Shown here: piece by piece, positions 11,563 to 22,153 of the stretch
How the letters are laid out: each line of letters opens with the position of its first letter
How positions within the stretch are numbered: position 1 is the first letter of the stretch
Source: Blastocystis hominis
Lineage: Eukaryota > Sar > Bigyra > Opalinata > Blastocystidae
NCBI RefSeq assembly: GCF_000151665.1
Contig: NW_013171838.1
Location: 199,001 to 263,000, forward strand
DNA length: 64,000 nucleotides
Direction: 5' to 3'
Made by a program: the position numbers and the translations under genes
The notes under the pieces: generated by a model
Seen by the model: the letters and a program-made list of their open reading frames with translations, nothing else
Told to the model about the DNA's origin: nothing
Database searches by the model: none

Positions 11563-12518
11563 AAAGCAAACTTTGAATAAAATCCACTTCGCTTGACGCT
11601 GAAATATTCACCTTTTTCTTTGGTTCATTCCTCTTCTTTGGCCCCAAAGCCTTCATCGCCGCCTTCACTGAGTCTTTCAGGTTTAATGAATCGAAGTCTA
11701 TCTCCCAGTACTTTGCTTTCTTGTCGAGAATCGCTTCTTCCAGTTCATTTGGCTTAAGTTGATAAAGATTCGAGCAAGAATTGATGAGGTCACAAAGAAT
11801 ATAAAACAAAAGAAGGTTTGCAAATTGACACGAAGTCGCGATGGCATTCGAAAACGCGAGAAAAATGAAACTATTGGGAGAGCTAAGAATTGAGAGACAT
11901 CTAGGAGAATGAAAGAAGGCATATGTACGCACTTTTTCGAAAGGGAATAGGAGGAAGAATCCAACAAAATGCTTCGCTTGTTGAGAAACGAAAAGTGATT
12001 CTGTGGAATAGTATTCGTTCATTTCATGACTACTTGCAACACGGAAATGACGGAATTGTCTAGACCCATCTCCTTCGAGGAAGAAGCAACAGGATCTTCC
12101 TCTTCAGAGTAGTAATCACTCTCCTCTACCTAATAACAAAATACTCTCTAATACCTTCGGAACTCTCTTTTGTACCAGACATTTTTGGAGCATTCTTCCG
12201 AGAAATCACATATCTCACGAAAATGACCCAATGGTTCGGATAGATTTGGTGAATATACTACGAAAAACAATATGAAACAATGGTTACATCATATGGATAG
12301 TATTCTTTTCCGTTTATGACGAAAGCTGACGAAATCCGTTCAACCCATCCTTCAACGAACTGCTCGATCTTTTTCTTGGCTTCATCGGTGATTTCATCAT
12401 ATCCTAAAGCGCGAAGAATATAATTTACATAGGTGTGAACAGACACGTTCTCTTCCTCCTCTCCATCCCACTCCTCGGCCTGTACCCTTCGTCGCTTCGC
12501 TTTTACCTCATAATTCAT
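11563..12518 (-). CDS. Unknown protein, acidic and helical, poly(A)-made stop likely
   Basis: I do not recognise this gene. The ATG (12516-12518, minus) touches the TGTTTGTT element of the upstream CCDC47 gene. Splicing introns of 30, 29, 33 and 32 nt links a basic start (MNYEVKAKRRRVQAEEWDG) to a helical segment (VHTYVNYILRALGYDEI) reminiscent of a small histone-fold or TAF-type helix pair, an acidic linker (SDYYSEEEDP), a hydrophobic stretch, and a lysine-rich tail (KALGPKKRNEPKKKV). No in-frame stop occurs before the variant element; cleavage four bases upstream leaves ...CTT-U, so polyadenylation would create UAA. Exon boundaries in the middle are plausible, not proven. Confidence 0.5.
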
Positions 12519-12526
12519 AACAAACA
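12519..12526 (-). terminator. TGTTTGTT 3'-processing element (CCDC47)
   Basis: Perfect minus-strand element 18 nt beyond the CCDC47 TAG. It is immediately followed by the ATG of the next minus-strand gene at 12518. Confidence 0.72.
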
Positions 12527-12544
12527 CGGCCACCCAACAAATCT

Positions 12545-13852
12545 CTACATCTTGACAACCTTCATTCGCTTTCTCAGTTTCTTCTTTCTCTCCTCCTTCT
12601 CCAGCTTCTCCTCCGCCTTCGCTCGCGCCTCGGGTGACAATCTCTCAATCCGCTCTCTCTCCTCCCTCATCCGCTGCTCCTTCATCGCCTGCATCCTCTA
12701 CTCCTCACCTTCCCCTCCTTCTCTCACTTCCTGTCTCTCCACATGCTGCTCCCTCATCTCTCTCTCAGCGTTCTCCGCTCTCGCCTGCTGAATGCTTTTC
12801 ATCGCCTTCGCAGACGGTTTCAACGCCGCCACCGAATCCACCAGCGCGAACGCCATCTTCATCACGTCCTCCAGCACCTCCATGCGGTCTACCGCTCATC
12901 AAATCCGCAGGATCCTACCCACGGCGGGGAGTTTCGCGCGAATTCGAATCGAACAGTCGCTGAGATGCGCGCGGTTGTCGCTGGGGGGCGGCATGTGATC
13001 GCTCACGTGGATCAGGCGAAGCAGGCTGTTTGACACGCGCAGAACGCTCAGAACCGCGGGAGAGAGGAGAATCGCGGGGATCTCGGTGTTGTCGGCGAGG
13101 ACGAGCCACTGGCCGCTGACTTTGGAGAGTTCGGGAGTGTATTGGAGGGCGAGGGGGCGTGCGAGGGATTTCTGGCGGGAAAACAAGGCGGGAAACATAC
13201 GAGGTCGGGATTGTCGGAGTGGACGGATTTGGAGTCTCTCTTGCGGCAGAGCGCGAAGACGAAGGGGTGGAAGGTGGCGGGATCGAGAGGAATATCGATT
13301 GTCTGTGATAGAGGAGGGAAGGAAAGAGAACAAGGATGTCATCGACTGGGGTGATAAAATCGAGAAGCAGCGAAAAGAGGTCCTGACGCTTCTTCAACTG
13401 TGAGTTAGCGAGATGCAACAGATTCACTTTGAAGTCAAACAACATGCCTCGACAATTCTTTCGGCCTGAACAAAACAGACGGAACTGATCGAAGCTCTCT
13501 CTCATAAAGAGACCGTAGTTTCCACTAATTCCGATCGAGGAGAAATTCTCCTCTAACAGAGGTTTGTACTGTTTTAACCTTTTCATAATGCAAAACGGCC
13601 AGAATTACCAATTATTCACAATCAGGGCATTCTTCTTTCGTCCTTGGAAGAAATACAAGGCGTAATAGAGTAATACTATTACTCCGAGTATTTCCCAAAG
13701 ATAGTTATGGAGGATTGCTATAATAAAACGGAGAAATAATACGTGATACTAGAAAAATCGAAATGAGTAGTCTTTTCGTGCAAAAGATGTAGCTTTGCTT
13801 CTTCTGCCAATGAGATACACAATAAAAAGAGTGATAAAAATCCCCTATTCAT
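12545..13852 (-). CDS. CCDC47: CCDC47-like ER membrane protein (PAT complex)
   Basis: Begins with a signal peptide (MNRGFLSLFLLCISLAEE). A 32-nt intron joins it to the single membrane helix (LWEILGVIVLLYYALYFFQG). A 30-nt intron ending in AAG leads to the cytosolic core: NNWLKQYKPLLEENFSSIG, CSGRKNCRGMLFDFKVNLL and FVFALCRKR. The C-terminus is a long Glu/Arg/Lys coiled coil ending KKLRKRMKVVKM, as in the family. CCDC47 binds ribosomes and calcium at the ER; with Asterix it forms the PAT complex that shields membrane helices during insertion. Stop TAG 12545-12547. Domain order and family landmarks match; introns in the middle (13300, 12900 and 12690 regions) are only roughly placed. Confidence 0.85.
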
Positions 13853-14146
13853 AATGGCTAGGAAAAACTAAATAATAAGAATATTCGGTCGATTTTTGGA
13901 ATAGTGCGAACAGCAATAGAATGCGATTATTGTGAAAGAAATGCGTATGTGTCAGGGAATGAAGGAACTAAGACAAGTAGATTAATTTTACTAAGAACAC
14001 ATGATGGGATTCACCAAAGGTAATGCCGAAAGTCTCTATTATAGTAATGACAAAAAATAGATGCCGTGTAAATATCCACACTGCACGAGGAACAAATATG
14101 GGGTAGAAATCACTGGTGATTTACTCAAACACAAGATAATGAACAT

Positions 14147-16316
14147 CTATTTTCTTATAGGGCTTTGATTCCACTCTTCCTCATCATCATTAACATGGTT
14201 GCTCATTGGCGGTCGAATCGGCGACTTCGATCGCGAGAAGCCTCCTCGGTTGGCTCCGAATCTCGCCTGTCCGAACATCGGCGAATCGTTGTCATCGTCC
14301 GAATCCACCATGGCGGCATTTCGCCTTTTGTTTGCAGTTCCATAGCGCGAGAACGGCGTGTTGGAATTGGGTCTGTATGGCCTCACTAAGGTTCGCGTCC
14401 TACCCCTCACTCCTTTCCCTTATATTTCCTACGGCGTCGTCGATCGAATCGCTGCCTTTCCTATCGATGGTCCCGCACTTGCTTCCATTCCCGCGCGCGT
14501 CGTGCCAGCGAAGGACCGCATGCCCAGCTTCGACAGCGTGCCCGTGATCTCCAGGTCGTCGTTCTCGTCGATCTGCTGCACCTTCTGCGACGACGGCACG
14601 AACCGGCGATTCGGCGCCGTGACCGTCGCTCGGCGGACCGGCGGCGGTGAGCGCGAAATCCGGGGGACAGGCGCGCCGAAGGTGTAGGAAGGCATGTCGT
14701 CCTCCGAGGAAGAACTCGCGAACACCTCCTCCTCCTTCTTGTACAGGCCAAAGTTTCCGAACATCGCTTCCACGTCCTCGGGCGACTCCACGGGACGCTC
14801 GCTGCGACGGTCGCGATGTTTGTGATGTCTGATACCCTTTGGATTCTTGTGGTGGTGCTTCTTCGGCACTTCGCTAGGTGCCACACGTGGACCATTGCTG
14901 TTGTTACGCACCATGGGGCGCTCTGGGGGCAGTTCCTCTTCCTCCTCCTCCTCCTCTTCGGGGACTTTGATGGCGCGCTTGGGCGCTTCCTCCTTCGCGC
15001 GAGGCTTCGGCTGCGGCTCCTCCTCGGAGATCTCCGGGGACTCGATCGGCATCACCGAGGGCACTGGGTACCTGCCACACGTTTTTTTCAGTTCCTCCTC
15101 GAAGTCCTCGCTTTCGGTTTCCTTGGGCTCGAACTCTTTGGGTTTTTCTTCTTCTTCATCGAAATCGAAATCTTCATCTTCGATCTCTATAGAAATAGGC
15201 ACTTCTTCTATCTCCTCGAAGTCCTCGCTTTCGGTTTCCTTGGGCTCGAACTCTTTGGGTTTTTCTTCTTCTTCATCGAAATCGAAATCTTCATCTTCGA
15301 TCTCTATAGAAATAGGCACTTCTTCTATCTCCTCGAAGTCCTCGCTTTCGGTTTCCTTGGGCTCGAACTCTTTGGGTTTTTCTTCTTCTTCATCGAAATC
15401 GAAATCTTCATCTTCGATCTCTATAGAAATAGGCACTTTCTTCTCCTCCTTGGGTTCTTCTTCTTCAAAATCAAATTCTTCCTCTTCGATAACCTCTGGA
15501 ATGGGATTCGTGATGATTTTCAATTCGGGTGTTGCAGCTATAGAGTGAGTGTACCATCCATCATACAGATCTCTTCCACTCACTTCCACTCCATCTTTCC
15601 ATTCCACTTCGCGAGTAGCAATCCGAGTTTCTTCATCGATCCGGTATCCTCGACCATTTCGTAGAAACGATTCTTTCAATTCATCATAAATGAATTCACC
15701 CACATAGAGGGGAATTCGATTCGAAGCGATGGTGTTGTCACCGTTTCGCTTGAACTCAATCATAATGGTTCCTTCGATCTTGCGGATGATCTCCACCAGC
15801 TTGTTACCCTTCCAGATCCCTTCGAGCAGCATGGCACCCGTTTTTTCGTCATACGCGATGCCCCATCCTTCCCTCTCTCGATTTTTATTAAATTCACCGT
15901 GATATAGTAACTTTCCACTCTCGTGTGAATAGATTTCCATCCGTTCGCCTCGGATGTGGTTTATTATTCGAATGAAATTGCGATTATCCAGAATATCATC
16001 AAATGATTGTACAAAAGCAACACGCCCATGCTCAAAATAGGTAAAATCCCCGATTTGTCCCTGTTCATTATCTTCTGTATAACTCATTTTAAGTATGCCA
16101 TTTTGGAATAGGCAAACCTTATTATCTGTCTTCAACGTATACTCGTCTTCATGAGCGCCTTGAAAACATTGAAGGATATAGGTACAGCCACCTATAGTAA
16201 TGTTTTTTGGTTCACCACGTGTTATGTAACCATCAAGAAGAAATTCCTTTCCCTTTAGCTCTTGAAGTAAACCTATCTGTAACCACACTTCCACTAGCTT
16301 TTTTACTAGAATTCAT
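14147..16316 (-). CDS. MORN-repeat-like protein with triplicated acidic module
   Basis: The N-terminal half (about 16300-15560) holds degenerate MORN-type repeats: ITIGGCTYILQCFQGAHEDE, GKLLYHGEFNKNREREGWGI and YVGEFIYDELKESFLRNGRG. Three consecutive 39-residue acidic units (core IEIEDEDFDFDEEEEKPKEF) follow, then an Arg/Ser/Pro-rich tail. A 33-nt intron (near 14409) adds the last exon, ending EEEWNQSPIRK with TAG. The start is inferred at ATG 16316-16314 with a short intron after MNSSKKASGS; the splice point there is ambiguous. MORN repeats often tether proteins to membranes or the cytoskeleton. A relative with a C-terminal membrane helix lies at 55144-56184. The exact function is unknown. 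Confidence 0.65.
15097..15447 (-). repeat. Three 117-bp in-frame tandem repeats
   Basis: Copies start at 15097, 15214 and 15331 on the plus strand, 117 bp apart, and are almost identical in DNA. Each encodes one 39-residue Asp/Glu-rich module of the MORN-like protein. Confidence 0.92.
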
Positions 16317-16561
16317 TATTTTCAGGATAAGATAATAACAACAAAAATTAACAGATATGTTATTTCGTTTTATCTTTTGTTATATTATTATATAGCTATT
16401 CATCAATATATGCTATTAGACTCATGATATTTCCAAAACAACTGAAAATTTGCTCTCATTTATTATTCGTATCATAATGTTCTATTTTCCTGGAATAATA
16501 CCGTTTTATTGTAAAATGCAAATATAAACATCCCTTAGCACGCATCGGTCTGAGCGAAAAC

Positions 16562-17356
16562 ATGCCGCAGCTCGAATTTGTGGCTTCTGGGGAGTTTTGG
16601 AAGTGGCAAGCGGAGGCAGTTCGAACTCGCAGAGAAGCGGAGAAGCTGTGCGGAAAAGAACGAAAGCTGTGGGCGGAGTTTTTAAAGCGATTCGGCGTGA
16701 TTCTGCGTGGGTTGATTGGCTTGCAATTCCTGGATAGAAGGCGCTTTCAGCTCCAAAGAAGTTCAAAAGCGCGAGAATTCGATTCGACGCGTGCCTCGAC
16801 AGCGCGAAAAAGACACGAGCGAGCTATCGCGTAGACGTTTGGGTCTGTTGGAACGCGTAGAATTGCTAGTGAACAAGCCGCTGAGCAGCTTCGACAACGA
16901 TCTGTTCGTGTATTCTCTGGCGTAATCGATTCGAATTTGCTTGATTGCAGCATTCCTTGGTCGGAAGTGGTCGAAAACTTCGCGCCCCCCGAGAGAACCT
17001 CGAAGCTCCCGATGACTTCGATGGGTTCGATGAATGCAATGAATGCAATGAATGCAATGAGTGCAATGAACTCGATGAATGCAATGAATGCAATGAATGG
17101 GGGTGCGCCGGGTTTGGAGGAGGGAAAGCGGATTTCGACGCCGAAAGCGCGGATTGTGAATCGAAAGCGGAGCGTTGTGGGGAGAGAGGAGAAGATTGCG
17201 AGAGAAGGGAATGGGAAACGAAGTCGTGTGGTGGAGGAAGATGCGTATTACTTGAAAATGAATACGGAGAACTTGCAAGCACTGAAAGCGCATTTGGAAA
17301 GTGTGAAGCTAAAGGAGAAGGAGCTGAAGCAGAAGAAGCATAAACGGAAGGTTTGA
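16562..17356 (+). CDS. Coiled-coil nuclear-type protein, unknown
   Basis: Three exons: 16562 to about 16707, a middle exon after a 31-nt intron, and a third after a 29-nt intron ending near 16950. The product starts MPQLEFVASGEFWKWQAEAV and is strongly helical and charged. It has a run of MNA/MNS repeats (17033-17098) and ends in a basic coiled coil (KLKEKELKQKKHKRKV) before TGA (17354-17356). I recognise no family. An alternative last exon (17393-17405) after a 42-nt intron would end in T four bases before TGTTTGTT (17410) and need a poly(A)-made stop; the simpler TGA is preferred. Confidence 0.55.
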
Positions 17357-17409
17357 CTTCTTCGGATGCGTTTGTCTTTTTTGTACTAGTAGGGGTATGA
17401 ACCTTTGTG

Positions 17410-17417
17410 TGTTTGTT
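17410..17417 (+). terminator. TGTTTGTT 3'-processing element (coiled-coil gene)
   Basis: Perfect element 53 nt behind the TGA and 42 nt before the ACBP start codon. Confidence 0.65.
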
Positions 17418-17458
17418 GAAAACCTGATTGTCATTATTTTCCTGTCTACTAGAATCCA

Positions 17459-17828
17459 ATGTCTGAATTAGAGGTATTTTGTTGAAGATCGGAGTTAGCT
17501 CGTAGAAGAAATTTAACGAAACCGCTGAGTTTGTTCGTTCGTGGCATCCTGCCAAAACTGTGTCAAATGAGGACAAGCTCGCTGGATACTCTCTATTCAA
17601 GCAAGCCACTATTGGAGATTGCAACATTCCTGCCCCTGGAATCTTCTCGTTGACTGTATGTTGGATTTTCTTGTAGTGATGAATAGGAGAGAGCGAAGTG
17701 GAATGCCTGGAATGCCTTGAAGGGTAGAATTGTTGTTTTGATTCGGTGAGTTCGTAGGCATGTCGAAGGAGGAAGCTATGCAAAAGTATATCGATTGTAT
17801 CGAGGCTCAGAAGGTTAAATATGCATAA
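17459..17828 (+). CDS. ACBP: Acyl-CoA-binding protein
   Basis: Four exons with introns of 32, 31 and 34 nt yield a protein of about 87 residues, the normal ACBP size. Landmarks are KKFNETAEFV, KLAGYSLFKQATIGDCN (family YGLYKQATVGDCN), RAKWNAWNALKGMS and EEAMQKYIDCIE. The Tyr and Lys of the acyl-CoA pocket are present. ACBP binds and buffers long-chain acyl-CoA esters in the cytosol. Stop TAA 17826-17828, then TGTTTGTT at 17835: cleavage after 17830 leaves a two-base 3' UTR. Confidence 0.95.
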
Positions 17829-17834
17829 TTAGTG

Positions 17835-17842
17835 TGTTTGTT
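17835..17842 (+). terminator. TGTTTGTT 3'-processing element (ACBP)
   Basis: Perfect element seven bases after the TAA, so the 3' UTR is essentially absent. Confidence 0.75.
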
Positions 17843-18873
17843 TGCTAGTTGTTGTCAAGAGTCAGATTGGCTTGAGGAAGCTTCTCTCGCAAAATACAGG
17901 CCAATAATACTATATTAAATCATTGAATTGCTGTCTATCCCATCAAAATTGAAGGAAATAATGACTTTGTGAAAAAGTGAGTAATGAACTCAGATATTAC
18001 AAGATATAGTCACTGTGATCTCATGCATAGGCGTAGAATATGCCAATAATAGAAAAGCAACACAAGATGAGTTTCAATGAATAGACATATGAAATGGTTG
18101 TGTAATAGAGTACTGTTGAGCGTGAGCAACCATATCACTATAATATGAGTATAATAAACAATTTCTTAATATATGGTGCATCGAACAACTATAGTTTCTA
18201 ATGAAGTTATATTATTTTGCACCACAAATACTGAAGGGCAGTATCAACAGAAGTATAAATATGACACAATATCGTAAACCTGTAAAAGATCATATTGTTT
18301 AGTGTGTCCGGGTTAAAAATAGCTATACATTGTGTTCATCTATTTATCATTTATTTTCGAGAGTTTCTGTTTGAATGATCATTTAATCTGGACTCCTCTA
18401 TATTGATTCATTTTATAAATAATATATATAATCAAACTCAACACCATTTATGAATATACATGCAATTACAGTTGTGACTCACTTTTTTTGAAAATATGTA
18501 TATTCGTATAAAGTGTGTTGTAGTAAATATATTGGATCACTAAAACCACTGCTTAAAAGCAAACTCAACCTGTGTTGGCCGGGAAAGATCAATTTAATGG
18601 CACTATACAATATATATTAATTACGAAACAGTAGTAATGGTTAATTAAAACATTCTAATTAATGGCAAAAACAACCATTGGAAATACTTCCAGTCATCGT
18701 AAAAAAATCAAATATATAGAGAAAATAATAATAGTGTTATCTACAATGCTGTATTACTCTTTCCAAAGGTCCTAAATGGGTAATACACAATGCGTCATAC
18801 GAAGTTCATAAAAATCTGGACTATTTTGTTACTTTCTATTTTACTTTTTACCACTCACTATTTTCTTTTTTTA
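17843..18873 (+). other. AT-rich gene-free stretch
   Basis: About 1 kb, visibly AT-rich, with no supported coding frame. The first bases (17860-17885, GTCAAGAGTCAGATTGGCTT) resemble 21511-21536 behind the LRR gene, hinting at duplicated or decayed sequence on both sides of that gene. Confidence 0.5.
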
Positions 18874-20898
18874 ATGAGTATCGTTTCCTTGATTCTGTTC
18901 TTGTTGCAACTGATCTACGCTGCTTCGAGTTACTCATGCGACGATTCTGGCTATGACGAGTATCTGAAATATTATCAATCGAAGTGCGGAACTGACTGTG
19001 ATGAATACAAGACGTACCACACTGATTATTTATTTTAAATCATAGGAAGCATTTTGCATCTTTCGAAAAGTCCTGTATTGAGATCAAGACCAAGGCTACT
19101 TACAGAGATTATCCCTTGGATTTCTCCATTCTATCCGACTTCAGTGATGACGACTTGGTAGTTATGATGGATATTGGAGAGAAGTATTCGCATATGGGAT
19201 CCTATTATCTGCCTGATACAATTACTAACTCCACTTGGAGAGGTGATTATGTTGCTTCTGACTTGTGTCCTGGATTTGAGAGCTATTCTACCTCCACCTC
19301 CACTTCCACTTCGTGGGCAAGTGCCATTGTTCATGCTGCAGAATATGCTTTTTCGAAAGCAGGATATGAAGAAAGGTTTTCTCTGAAGTATGTTCTGAAG
19401 TGCCTTCCAGAGTTCAGTGAATCCCAGCCTAACGAGATCAAGACTTCGGATATCATATTATTCATTACTGAAAACGGTTTAATGACAGAGCGCGTGGCTT
19501 CTTCTTTGGGTGAGGATGAACTCTGTTCTGCTACTACCGACAATTATAAGTTCGAGGTAATCCGAAATGATGCTCCGAATGAGAGTGGACTGAAGAACTT
19601 TGCCAATGAAGGAAACCCTGTGATCGTGCTAATGGCTCTCGATCTGCTCCGTCTTCAAACTGTGAACAATGTGATCGGCGATGCTATCTACAGAGGATCG
19701 ACGGACGAACCTTCTGTGTATGGCATCTTGGAAGGATATGACGCGGACAAGTGGACGGTGGGTTTGAATGTGGTTCCTTGTGAGCACATCGTACTGAATC
19801 TTCCTGTGACAAACAATGACACGAATGCAAACTATGCTGGAATTGCTGGATATGCGATCTCGCTTGTTCCAATAACCTATCCTAGTGCAACTCCTTCCAC
19901 GGAAGAGCCATCTGAAAAGCCCACTACTGAAGTTCCCACTGCACAACCTCCCATTGAAGTTCCCTCTTCTGGAACTCCAACTCCTCTTCCTCCCACTACT
20001 GAAGAACCTACGCCTTTATCTACTTCTAAGCCTATTGATCCTTTACCTCTATGCACTGGAGGACTCGTTGCTTACAGAATTGTGAGAGAATATGGAGCGA
20101 ATCCTTCAGCTTTTGAAAAACTGACATTCAATTATGGCATAGAAAGTGATGCATTATTCGGTACGACTTTCAGCGGAAAAACAACTGAAACAACCTCTGG
20201 TTGCATGGAACCTCAGTTAATGAATATCGTTTTGGAAGGATCAGGAAGTGGCTGGAATGAAGATTCCTATTTTACGATTGAAAGTGAATTCGGAGTGAGC
20301 GACAAAATCAGGCTGCAAGGATCAGCATTAACCACACTATACTTCCACAATTCTTATGGATTGATTTCATTCACCGAAGTATCAAGCTGCGATGCTTTCT
20401 ATTCATTGCCGGACACTGTAAATATGATTATTGTGACGAATCACGCTTGTAACAGAGCCAGTATTGTGGACTTCTCTACGGAAAGACTCGTTCATTTGGT
20501 TTATCTTTGGATTGAAGATGAAAACTATATGTATGTTCGAACATTCTATGTTCAGAACAATTCAAAGTTGCAGTATCTTCACATTCAAGCAAACAGTTTC
20601 ACTCAGAAAATAAATGGCTATGGAAAGGATTCATCAAAATCCTTCCATATTTTGAATTGTGAATCATTAGTGTCGATTGAAATTGATCGATATAGTTTCA
20701 GTGATTTCGGAGGAACCTTTGAGTTGAAGAATTTACCACAATTACAATCTATTCACTTTGGTATAATTGGAAGTGACTCAAACAATTTCTTTGGAAGTTC
20801 CTTTGTGATTCGAGGTATTGATATGATATTGAGTATTTGAATGATGTATAGATCTTCCAAACTTGCATTCCATTGAACTGGGTGATAGTGTATTCTAA
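18874..20898 (+). CDS. Secreted papain-fold pseudo-protease fused to LRR domain
   Basis: The preferred start at 18874 gives a typical signal peptide (MSIVSLILFLLQLIYAASS); an in-frame ATG at 18790 adds a second hydrophobic stretch. A 32-nt intron near 19009-19040 joins a propeptide-like segment to a papain-like region (LPDTITNSTWRGDYVASDLC). The catalytic-cysteine site reads TSTSTSWASAIVHAAE, so Cys is replaced by Ser. The His region (SVYGILEGYDADKWTVG) lacks His and the Asn motif is lost, while the fold end NYAGIAGYAISL is kept. A Pro/Thr/Glu linker (19880-20040) leads to BspA-like leucine-rich repeats (LKNLPQLQSIHF). After a 37-nt intron the next LRR exon meets TAA at 20896. Probably an adhesin or inhibitor-like secreted protein; function is inferred. 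Confidence 0.62.
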
Positions 20899-21310
20899 GA
20901 ATCCTTATCGACCACATTTGAAAGTATAGAACAGATTCGAATGAAATGATTGATGTGTAGATCTCCATCGTTGGAATCTATTGAGCTTGGCAAATGGACA
21001 CTTCAAGGAAAATATCAACATGAATCCGGTTCCTTGATAATGCGAAGTATAAGCAACACGATATGGAATGATTGAATGTAGATCTTCCAATTCTAACATC
21101 CATTCTTAATTCAGGAGGACATTTTTTTCAATATCCCCTTTCAGTAACATTGGAAAGTAATTAGAAATAGTATATAATAATAGTGTTTAGATATTCCCAA
21201 TGTTCAGCATGTTAACTTGTATTATTCATTCCTGTGGGTTCAATCGAAATCAATTTCGAGTATTATTCGTTAGATTTGGTTTCATTCATAGATGTTTCTT
21301 CCATTCTATC
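20838..21310 (+). pseudogene. Decayed array of LRR-type exons
   Basis: At roughly 110-bp spacing (junctions near 20851, 20960, 21081, 21190 and 21292) the pattern TAG|ATCTTCCA.. or similar recurs. Each opens a DLPxLxSIELG-like leucine-rich repeat frame (LPNLHSIELGDSVF, SLESIELGKWTLQG). Stops and frame breaks appear within units. It looks like a former repeat-by-repeat exon series, each exon with its own intron, now losing its coding capacity. Confidence 0.5.
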
Positions 21311-22117
21311 TGATCTTGTCCAAGAAAGCAATCAGTAACATCATCATTGGATCTGTACAATAATCATTCAATTGAATTGGATTCCATTGAATGACTTTTG
21401 TGTGCTCCATAGATAAATAATCGTTTTTCTTTGCTTTTCTTTTTGTTTCAACCCCCTTACCATTCATTTTGGTCATCGATTCAAAATATAAACACTAAGA
21501 AAGTCTTCCCCTTATCAAGACTCAGATTGGTTTGACTAGGATGTTCCAATCCTGCTTGCAATCGATGTTATGAATAGAACTATTACGCAGTCGAATAATT
21601 GAAGGTATCTCCTGAACGAACACCATTGGATCCATATGCTTATCGAAATAAGTTTAACTTGATAAATAATGAACTTGATTCTGAATGATTGCACTGAGAT
21701 TATATTTGGAAATCAACTCCATTGTACTGTTTAGTATAATAATGCTATTGCTTTTAACCAGGATAAAGAAAATGAAAAATACCTATAGTATCTTTTTAAT
21801 TTTGAATGAGAATGGTATTGTAACAATGGAGTTCTCTAACAGTGAAGATTCGAAAAGCAATAAGCAATATATATATCTAGTATTTCTAGAAGAAAAAATC
21901 ATTTCAAATATGGATTAATTGAATAGTATGGATACGATAAAATAGAATTGTGTAAAGGAAACAACTTATAAACTGAACAGACATAGTATGTTCTGTATTA
22001 CCAATTTGTTACCTTAATTAAAACTATTTCTTTTTTTTATGTTTTCGGGCAGAACGCCACATTCTTCTCCATCCAATTGAATTCAAAGCGAATGAAAAGC
22101 AAAACACGGAGATTGTC
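21311..22117 (+). other. AT-rich stretch without a supported gene
   Basis: No multi-exon model holds here. A 77-residue frame at 21685-21918 is low complexity and unsupported. Scattered LRR-like words suggest further remnants of the upstream array. Confidence 0.4.
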
Positions 22118-22129
22118 AACAAACAAACA
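22118..22129 (-). terminator. TGTTTGTTTGTT 3'-processing element
   Basis: Minus-strand element, two overlapping copies, about 24 nt beyond the TAG of the minus-strand orphan gene. Confidence 0.68.
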
Positions 22130-22153
22130 GAATATAGAACATAGGAATACATG

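Noticed and set aside
21685-21918. 77-codon plus-strand frame
   Set aside because: AT-driven low-complexity frame with no homology, no introns of the usual type and no 3' element.
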